Origin: Acidimicrobiia bacterium
Lineage (GTDB): Bacteria > Actinomycetota > Acidimicrobiia > IMCC26256 > PALSA-555
DNA: 9,707 nucleotides
Assembly (NCBI GenBank): GCA_022865365.1
Contig: JALHSW010000448.1
Location: 1 to 9,707, forward strand
Direction: 5' to 3'
The notes under the pieces were generated by a model. It did not search any database. It saw nothing but the letters and a program-made list of their open reading frames with translations, and was not told where the DNA came from. The first letter of the stretch is position 1, and every line of letters begins with the position of its first letter. Positions 5,858 to 9,707 of this stretch are shown piece after piece. Made by a program: the position numbers and the translations under genes.

Positions 5858-6877
5858 ATGGACCTCGACACTCTTCGCGCCAACGCCCAGGCGCTCGTCG
5901 CGCCGGGCAAGGGAATCCTGGCCGCCGACGAGTCGGGCGGCACCATCAAGAAGCGCTTCGACGCGATCAAGGTCGAGTCGACCGAGGAGAACCGGCGCGC
6001 GTACCGAGAGCTGCTGTTCAGCACCCCGGGCATCTCCGATCACGTCAGCGGCGTGATCCTGTTCGACGAGACGATCCGCCAGTCGGATCGCGACGGGACC
6101 CCGTTCCCGAAGCTCCTCGCCGACCAGGGCATCATCCCCGGCATCAAGGTCGACACCGGCGCGAAGCCACTCGCGGGCGCCGATGGTGAGACCGTCACCG
6201 AGGGGCTCGATGGGCTGCGCGAGCGGCTGGAGGAGTACCACGCGCTGGGCGCGCGGTTCGCCAAGTGGCGCGCCACGTACACGATCACCGACGAGATCCC
6301 GTCGCGCTACTGCTACGAGGCCAACGCGCACGCACTCGCCCGCTACGCCGCGCTCTGCCAGGAGGCAGGGATCGTGCCGATCGTCGAGCCCGAGGTGCTC
6401 ATGGAAGGCTCGCACTCCATCGAACGGGCCAGCGACGTGACCGCCGAGGCGCAGGCCGCGCTGTTCCAGGAGCTGCACCGCAACCGCGTGCTGTTCGAGG
6501 GTGTGCTGCTCAAGCCGAACATGGTGCTCTCGGGGTACGACGCGAAGAGCCAGGCCGCCGACGAGGAGGTCGCCCAGCGCACGATCCGCTGCTTCCGCTG
6601 GACGGTGCCCGCGGCGGTGCCCGGCATCGTGTTCCTCTCGGGGGGTCAGACCGACGAGCAGGCGACCAGCCGTCTCAACGAGATGAACATGCTCGGTCCG
6701 CACCCGTGGGAGCTGTCGTTCTCGTACGGCCGGGCACTCCAGGCCCCGGTGCTGAAGGTCTGGAAGGGTGATGCCGCGAACGTCGCGGCGGCCCAGGCCG
6801 CATTCACGCACCGCGCCCGGATGAACGGCGCGGCGCGCGACGGCAGCTACACCGCGGCGATGGAGAAGGCTGCCTGA
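5858..6877 (+). CDS. Fructose-bisphosphate aldolase, class I (Schiff-base, eukaryotic-type family)
   Basis: This enzyme reversibly cleaves fructose-1,6-bisphosphate to dihydroxyacetone phosphate and glyceraldehyde-3-phosphate, without metal. The 339-residue protein aligns along its length with the animal and plant aldolase family: APGKGILAADES with Asp24 (human aldolase A Asp33), TEENRR (42-47), GIKVD with Lys97 (human Lys107), FAKWR with Lys136 (human Lys146), EPE with Glu177 and Glu179 (human 187 and 189), the Schiff-base Lys219 in LLKPNMV (human Lys229), FLSGGQ (259-264) and FSYGRALQA with Arg292 (human Arg303). It ends soon after and lacks the vertebrate C-terminal tail with the terminal Tyr. 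The start at 5858 was chosen because AGGAGAG lies directly upstream; in-frame ATGs at 5843 and 5822 are possible but worse placed. It may be co-transcribed with guaA, 60 bp upstream. Confidence 0.96.
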   Translation: MDLDTLRANAQALVAPGKGILAADESGGTIKKRFDAIKVESTEENRRAYRELLFSTPGISDHVSGVILFDETIRQSDRDGTPFPKLLADQGIIPGIKVDTGAKPLAGADGETVTEGLDGLRERLEEYHALGARFAKWRATYTITDEIPSRYCYEANAHALARYAALCQEAGIVPIVEPEVLMEGSHSIERASDVTAEAQAALFQELHRNRVLFEGVLLKPNMVLSGYDAKSQAADEEVAQRTIRCFRWTVPAAVPGIVFLSGGQTDEQATSRLNEMNMLGPHPWELSFSYGRALQAPVLKVWKGDAANVAAAQAAFTHRARMNGAARDGSYTAAMEKAA

Positions 6878-6880
6878 CGT

Positions 6881-6900
6881 TCCGCCCTTCGGGGCATGGA
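6881..6900 (+). terminator. Small UUCG-tetraloop hairpin between convergent genes
   Basis: GCCC (6884-6887), TTCG loop, GGGC (6892-6895) make a 4-bp stem closed by the very stable C(UUCG)G tetraloop. TCC (6881-6883) and GGA (6898-6900) can add three pairs past a 2-base bulge. It fills the 24-bp space between the aldolase stop and the stop of the opposing gene. There is no T-run, so its strength as a terminator is uncertain. Confidence 0.45.
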
Positions 6901-6901
6901 G

Positions 6902-7174
6902 TCAGGAACCGAACTTCTTGACCTCGGGGGCGGCCTTGGCCTCCTCGTAGTCCTTGAGCGCCCTCGAGTAGCCGTTGGCACCGTGGCGGAGCTTGCCGCC
7001 GGTGCGGACCTCTTTCACCTTGTCCTCGAGGTCCTTGAGCAAGCCTTCGAGGTCGTCGCCGGCGTGTGCGGTCGTCACGCGGTCGAACTTCTCATGGATC
7101 TCGTCGAAGCGGCGACGCACCTGTCCGTACTCGTCGTCGAGTCGTTTCTTGGCGTCTTCCACGCTCTGGGCCAT
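6902..7174 (-). CDS. Small charged helical protein of unknown function
   Basis: I do not recognise this 90-residue protein. It is rich in Glu, Asp, Lys and Arg and looks almost wholly alpha-helical. Residues about 4-36 (VEDAKKRLDDEYGQVRRRF onward) and 44-61 (DLEGLLKDLEDKVKEV) show heptad-like hydrophobic spacing that suggests a short coiled coil or helical hairpin. A Gly-containing break (GGKLRHGANG, about 64-73) comes before a last helix, SRALKDYEEAKAAPEVKKF. There is no signal peptide, membrane segment, cysteine or obvious catalytic motif. The ATG at 7174-7172 was chosen because AGGAG (7181-7185, minus strand) lies 6 bp upstream; a GTG at 7192 has no such site. It is convergent to aldolase, and the HNH gene is upstream on the same strand 104 bp away. 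The good ribosome site and protein-like composition make it a likely real gene. A role as adaptor or regulator is only a guess. Confidence 0.75.
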   Translation of the reverse strand: MAQSVEDAKKRLDDEYGQVRRRFDEIHEKFDRVTTAHAGDDLEGLLKDLEDKVKEVRTGGKLRHGANGYSRALKDYEEAKAAPEVKKFGS

Positions 7175-7212
7175 CGCACGCTCCTGCTGCACTGGTCGGG
7201 TCGGGCACGGTC

Positions 7213-7218
7213 AGCCTA
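7213..7218 (-). promoter_or_regulatory. Putative -10 box for the 90-residue protein gene
   Basis: On the minus strand this reads TAGGCT, fitting TAnnnT. Transcription would start near 7206, about 30 bases before the ATG at 7174, leaving room for the AGGAG site. No convincing -35 box is seen. It suggests the small gene has its own promoter rather than depending on the HNH gene. Confidence 0.35.
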
Positions 7219-7278
7219 CGACTCGGCCTCGCGAGCGTCCTGTCCCAAGCCGGGTTCTCAAGGGCCTCGGGCGCGGCC

Positions 7279-8529
7279 TCACGCCGCGTCGGATCTTCGT
7301 CGGCTCGTGTCGGTGCCCGCCGCGGTCGACGAACCGGGTGGGTCGAGGATGCGGGTGCCGTCGTGGTGGTCGACCAGGCGCCAGCCCCGACTCTTGCGCC
7401 GGTGGTGGTGCCGGCAGAGGCCGTCGGTGTTCTCGGCGGTGGAGTTGCCGCCGTCGGCGACCGGGACGGCGTGGTCGTGCTCGAGGCGCTGCGCCCGTCC
7501 GCAGCCGGTGATGGTGCAGACGGGGTCGCGGGCGTCGAGGAGCTGGTGGAGCGCGGCGACCATCTTGCGTCCGGGCCGGGCGAACGTTCGGACATCGCGG
7601 CCGTCCTCCACGAGGATGGTGAGGACCGCGTCGCCGCGCAGGGACCGCACGTGCTCGACGGGGACCGGCCCGACGCCGGGGATCTGGCAGCGCTCGCCCG
7701 GCCGGGCGACGCCGGTGAGCAGCGGGTTGATGTCGATGTGGGCGACGACGTGGTCGCGCGTCTTCGCGCGGCCCCTGGGCTTGATACCGCTCGTGGGTTG
7801 GACGCCGCGGCGGGCGGCCCGGGCCATGAGGAGCATGGCGTCGAAGGCGATGGCGTCCGGCGTGTCGCGCTGATCGACGGCCTGCCTCCCTGCGATGTCC
7901 CAGGCCGCATCGTCGTAGCGGGCGAGGCAGGCCTGGAGCTCGGCACCGAGCGCGACGGTGCCCTGGAGCGCCAGGTTCCAGATGCCGTCGCGGGAGACCC
8001 AGGAGTGGCGGGCTCGGTCGCGGTGGATCCGCGCCTCCCGCTCGGCTGCGTCCGGCGCCTGGGCGAGCACCCGCCGCGTCTCGTCGCGTGCGGCTCGCAA
8101 TCCTTCGCGCCCGGCAGTGCGCAGCACCCGCTGCTCGGCTGACTCGCCGCCGACTGCCGCCGCTGCCGTGACCTCGCGCGCGGCCGTGAGCGAGAGCGAG
8201 CCGGATCGGAGCGCGCGATCGGTCGGAGCGCAATCGGGGAGCGCTTCGGCCACCTTGAGCGCGTCTCGCGCGGAACCGAACCCGGTGTCGGTGAGATCGG
8301 CGAACCACTCGGCCGGCGTCACCGCGGAGACCCGCGCCGAGCGGTCGGTCTTCCACACGCCCGTGTCGACGCAACGCTTCCCGAGCAGGGCGGTCGCGGT
8401 CGTCCCCAGCCGCGCGATCTCCGCAGCGAAGCGAGCCTGCTGGAGCGCATCGCGGCCTTCGAGGCGCACCGCGTCGAGGCCGCTCACGACCTCTCGTAGC
8501 TGCTCGGCGATGTGCTCGATCCGGGACAT
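7279..8529 (-). CDS. HNH endonuclease domain protein of the DUF222 / 13E12 repeat type
   Basis: The 416-residue protein has the two-part layout of the actinobacterial DUF222-HNH family: a long Ala/Arg-rich helical region (about 1-260) and a C-terminal HNH nuclease fold (about 335-385). The HNH part shows Cys338 and Cys343 (CTITGC), Glu350-His351-Asp352-His353-Ala-Val-Pro, Asn367 in TAENTDGLC, Cys372 and the His374-His375-His376-Arg run, consistent with a zinc-bound beta-beta-alpha metal motif. GWRL after it is also typical. Such genes are often multicopy and are known in mycobacteria as REP13E12 family proteins; their true role is not established. The ATG at 8529-8527 was preferred because AGGTGG (8535-8540, minus strand) lies 5 bp upstream; an in-frame start at 8562 would add 11 residues. 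The tail after about 398 is low-complexity Ser/Thr/Arg. It could be a mobile or selfish element, but no terminal repeats are visible. Confidence 0.88.
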   Translation of the reverse strand: MSRIEHIAEQLREVVSGLDAVRLEGRDALQQARFAAEIARLGTTATALLGKRCVDTGVWKTDRSARVSAVTPAEWFADLTDTGFGSARDALKVAEALPDCAPTDRALRSGSLSLTAAREVTAAAAVGGESAEQRVLRTAGREGLRAARDETRRVLAQAPDAAEREARIHRDRARHSWVSRDGIWNLALQGTVALGAELQACLARYDDAAWDIAGRQAVDQRDTPDAIAFDAMLLMARAARRGVQPTSGIKPRGRAKTRDHVVAHIDINPLLTGVARPGERCQIPGVGPVPVEHVRSLRGDAVLTILVEDGRDVRTFARPGRKMVAALHQLLDARDPVCTITGCGRAQRLEHDHAVPVADGGNSTAENTDGLCRHHHRRKSRGWRLVDHHDGTRILDPPGSSTAAGTDTSRRRSDAA

Positions 8530-8571
8530 GACTTCCACCTTGCCAGGGGGGTGTGACAGCAACGCCTCGGC

Positions 8572-8584
8572 CTACGTTGCGTAG
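8572..8584. repeat. Short palindrome CTACG-TTG-CGTAG in the divergent HNH/dtd region
   Basis: Perfect 5-bp arms flank a 3-bp centre. Its right arm overlaps the putative dtd -10 box (8582-8587). It could be an operator for either divergent gene, but a palindrome this short can occur by chance. Confidence 0.4.
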
Positions 8585-8587
8585 ATT
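8582..8587 (+). promoter_or_regulatory. Putative -10 box for a leaderless dtd transcript
   Basis: TAGATT fits TAnnnT and ends 7 bp before the GTG at 8595, the same geometry as at the Nudix gene. There is no Shine-Dalgarno sequence suited to that GTG (the 7 bases between are TGGTGGC). A GTGACA at 8553-8558 looks like a -35 box, but its 23-bp spacing is too long. Confidence 0.45.
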
Positions 8588-8594
8588 TGGTGGC

Positions 8595-9068
8595 GTGCGG
8601 GCGCTGGTGCAGCGGGTGAGCGAGGCCCGGGTGCGGGTCCTGGGTGCGGGTGGTGAAGAGCCGGTCGCCCAGGTGGTCGGCCAAGTACTAGGGGAGATCG
8701 GCCCCGGCCTCTGCGTGCTCGTGGGCGTGACGCACACCGACGACGAAGCCGTCGCCCGCAGGGTCGCCGAGAAGCTCTGGCACCTGCGGATCTTCGACGA
8801 CGCCGACGGCGTGATGAACCACTCGCTCGCCGAGGTCGGGGGTCAGATCCTCGTGGTCAGCCAGTTCACCCTGTACGGCGACACCCGCAAGGGTCGGCGC
8901 CCGTCGTGGGTGGCTGCGGCGCCCCCGGAGCAAGCCGAGCCGCTGGTCGAGGCGGTCGTGGCCGCGCTGACGGACCTGGGGGCCCACGTGGCGACCGGCC
9001 GCTTCCGGGCCGACATGGCCGTCGAGCTGGTGAACGACGGCCCGGTGACGCTCCTCGTCGAGGTCTGA
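8595..9068 (+). CDS. dtd: D-aminoacyl-tRNA deacylase
   Basis: DTD hydrolyses D-amino acids (and achiral Gly) from mischarged tRNAs in the cytoplasm, as chiral proofreading. The 157-residue product shows both family motifs: Ser89-Gln90-Phe91-Thr92-Leu93-Tyr94-Gly95-Asp96 and Asn147-Asp148-Gly149-Pro150-Val151-Thr152, the latter holding the Gly-cisPro pair that screens chirality. The N-terminus MRALVQRVSEARV is standard and fixes the start at the GTG at 8595; the frame stays open upstream, but those codons (from 8553) give no family match. Residues about 15-33 form a longer, Gly/Glu/Val-rich linker before Gly33-Glu34-Ile35-Gly36-Pro37-Gly38 than in E. coli DTD, making the protein some 12 residues longer than usual. 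The gene is divergent from the HNH gene and is followed 42 bp later by the cyclase gene. Confidence 0.95.
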   Translation: MRALVQRVSEARVRVLGAGGEEPVAQVVGQVLGEIGPGLCVLVGVTHTDDEAVARRVAEKLWHLRIFDDADGVMNHSLAEVGGQILVVSQFTLYGDTRKGRRPSWVAAAPPEQAEPLVEAVVAALTDLGAHVATGRFRADMAVELVNDGPVTLLVEV

Positions 9069-9084
9069 TCTGCGCGCCAGGTTC

Positions 9085-9090
9085 TAGGCT
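9085..9090 (+). promoter_or_regulatory. Putative -10 box for the cyclase gene
   Basis: TAGGCT fits TAnnnT and lies 20 bp before the ATG at 9111, in the 42-bp gap after dtd. The same hexamer is proposed for the 90-residue protein gene. No -35 box is convincing, so read-through from dtd is equally possible. Confidence 0.3.
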
Positions 9091-9110
9091 CCTTCGGCCG
9101 AGGGGGGTCC

Positions 9111-9707
9111 ATGGCCGGCACGGTCGTCATCTGCTTCACCGACATCGTCGAGTCGACCGAGCTGCTGACGCGTCTCGGGGACGACGCGTTCGACGACGTC
9201 CGGCGCCGCCACTTCGAGGCCCTCGAGCGTCAGGTCGACGAGCACGGCGGTGAGGTGGTGAAGCGCCTCGGCGACGGCCTCATGACCTCGTTCGGCAGCG
9301 CCTCCGACGCGGTCTCGGCGGGCGTCGCGATGCAACGGGCCGTCGCCGCGGCATCGCGCGGGGCCGCACACGACACCGTTGCGGTGCGCGTCGGCATCTC
9401 CGCCGGCGATGCCACCCGCGAAGACGGCGACTGGTACGGGGTGCCCGTGGTCGAGGGCGCCCGGCTCTGCGCCGCTGCAGCACCCGGGCAGATCCTCGTG
9501 AGCGAGGTGGTGCGCCTCCTTGCCGGCAACCGGGGCGGGCACGAGTTCCGTTCGGTGGGCGCACTCGAGCTCAAGGGCCTGCCCGAGCCGGTCGGTGCGG
9601 CCGAGGTGGCGTGGACTCCGGCAGTCGCGACGCTCGCGGTGCCGCTCCCGGGTTCGCTCGCGCCCGACGCCGGTGAACTGCCGTTCGCGGGACGCGACGA
9701 AGCGCTC
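9111..9707 (+). CDS. Class III adenylate/guanylate cyclase domain protein, N-terminal 199 residues (3' end outside window)
   Basis: The frame runs open from ATG 9111 to the window edge with no stop. The N-terminal domain (about 3-165) is a class III nucleotide cyclase: first metal Asp11 in FTDIVEST, Lys51 (purine contact) and second metal Asp55 in KRLGDG, then Asp107 and Arg118 in DWYGVPVVEGAR, followed by GQILVS (126-131) and LKGLPEP (154-160). The transition-state Asn expected four residues before Arg118 is Val114. After a Pro/Ala linker (168-189) the last visible residues are LPFAGRDEAL, which look like the start of an AAA/NB-ARC-type ATPase module (commonly PFVGRE), so the full protein is probably a large cyclase-ATPase regulator. 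The ATG has GAGG 7 bp upstream inside a G-rich run. The enzyme's product and its regulatory input cannot be told from this fragment. Confidence 0.9.
   Translation, partial: MAGTVVICFTDIVESTELLTRLGDDAFDDVRRRHFEALERQVDEHGGEVVKRLGDGLMTSFGSASDAVSAGVAMQRAVAAASRGAAHDTVAVRVGISAGDATREDGDWYGVPVVEGARLCAAAAPGQILVSEVVRLLAGNRGGHEFRSVGALELKGLPEPVGAAEVAWTPAVATLAVPLPGSLAPDAGELPFAGRDEAL

Noticed and set aside
5648..6811. 387-codon minus-strand open frame opposite guaA and aldolase
   Set aside because: It crosses two genes with strong family matches on the other strand and shows no motif of its own.
7211..8737. 508-codon minus-strand frame overlapping the HNH gene, and + strand frames opposite it
   Set aside because: The translation is Arg/Pro/Ala low-complexity, while the frame ending at 7279 holds a clear HNH motif and a good start.
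1..9707. CRISPR arrays, tRNA or rRNA genes, insertion sequences, att sites, defence or biosynthetic clusters
   Set aside because: I saw no spaced direct repeats, tRNA-like clover motifs, transposase motifs or terminal inverted repeats. Gene content is dominated by conserved housekeeping functions.

Overview
This is a GC-rich window from an actinobacterium. It carries mostly housekeeping genes and shows no phage, plasmid, transposon, CRISPR or tRNA signal. An actinobacterium is suggested by the tsaD-groES neighbourhood with a CIRCE operator, a GuaB3-type IMP dehydrogenase homologue next to guaA, a DUF222/13E12-type HNH protein, a class III cyclase that probably runs into an AAA module, GTG starts, and TAnnnT -10 boxes placed for leaderless transcripts. 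A deep-branching class such as Acidimicrobiia fits the mix, but this is an inference that the sequence alone does not prove.

Layout. Bases 1-147 are the 3' end of tsaD (+). Then come a promoter, a CIRCE operator and groES (255-548, +), with no groEL following. A hairpin at 588-613 separates groES from a convergent FadD19-like acyl-CoA synthetase (621-2246, -). That gene is divergent, across only 54 bp, from a CoA-diphosphatase-type Nudix hydrolase (2301-3014, +). Next is a purine/glycolysis block on the + strand: guaB3 (3082-4248), guaA (4259-5797, 10 bp later) and a class I fructose-bisphosphate aldolase (5858-6877). A small UUCG-loop hairpin in a 24-bp gap separates aldolase from a convergent 90-residue charged helical protein of unknown function (6902-7174, -). 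Upstream of that on the same strand is an HNH/DUF222 protein (7279-8529, -). It is divergent from dtd (8595-9068, +), which is followed by the 5' part of a cyclase gene that runs off the window (9111-9707, +).

How the genes fit together. GroES should be controlled by heat shock through HrcA and CIRCE. GuaB3 and GuaA could act in the IMP to XMP to GMP branch if GuaB3 is active, and this copy keeps the cysteine expected of an active IMP dehydrogenase. The divergent acyl-CoA synthetase and Nudix hydrolase both touch CoA thioesters, one making them and the other probably degrading CoA or its derivatives. DTD clears D-aminoacyl-tRNAs, and the truncated cyclase would make or sense a cyclic nucleotide.

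I found no convincing new multi-gene system. The points most worth a second look are the cysteine-retaining GuaB3, groES without groEL, two start regions that look leaderless, the 90-residue orphan protein, an in-frame 15-bp tandem duplication in the Nudix gene, a DTD with an N-terminal hairpin insertion, and a cyclase lacking the transition-state asparagine.
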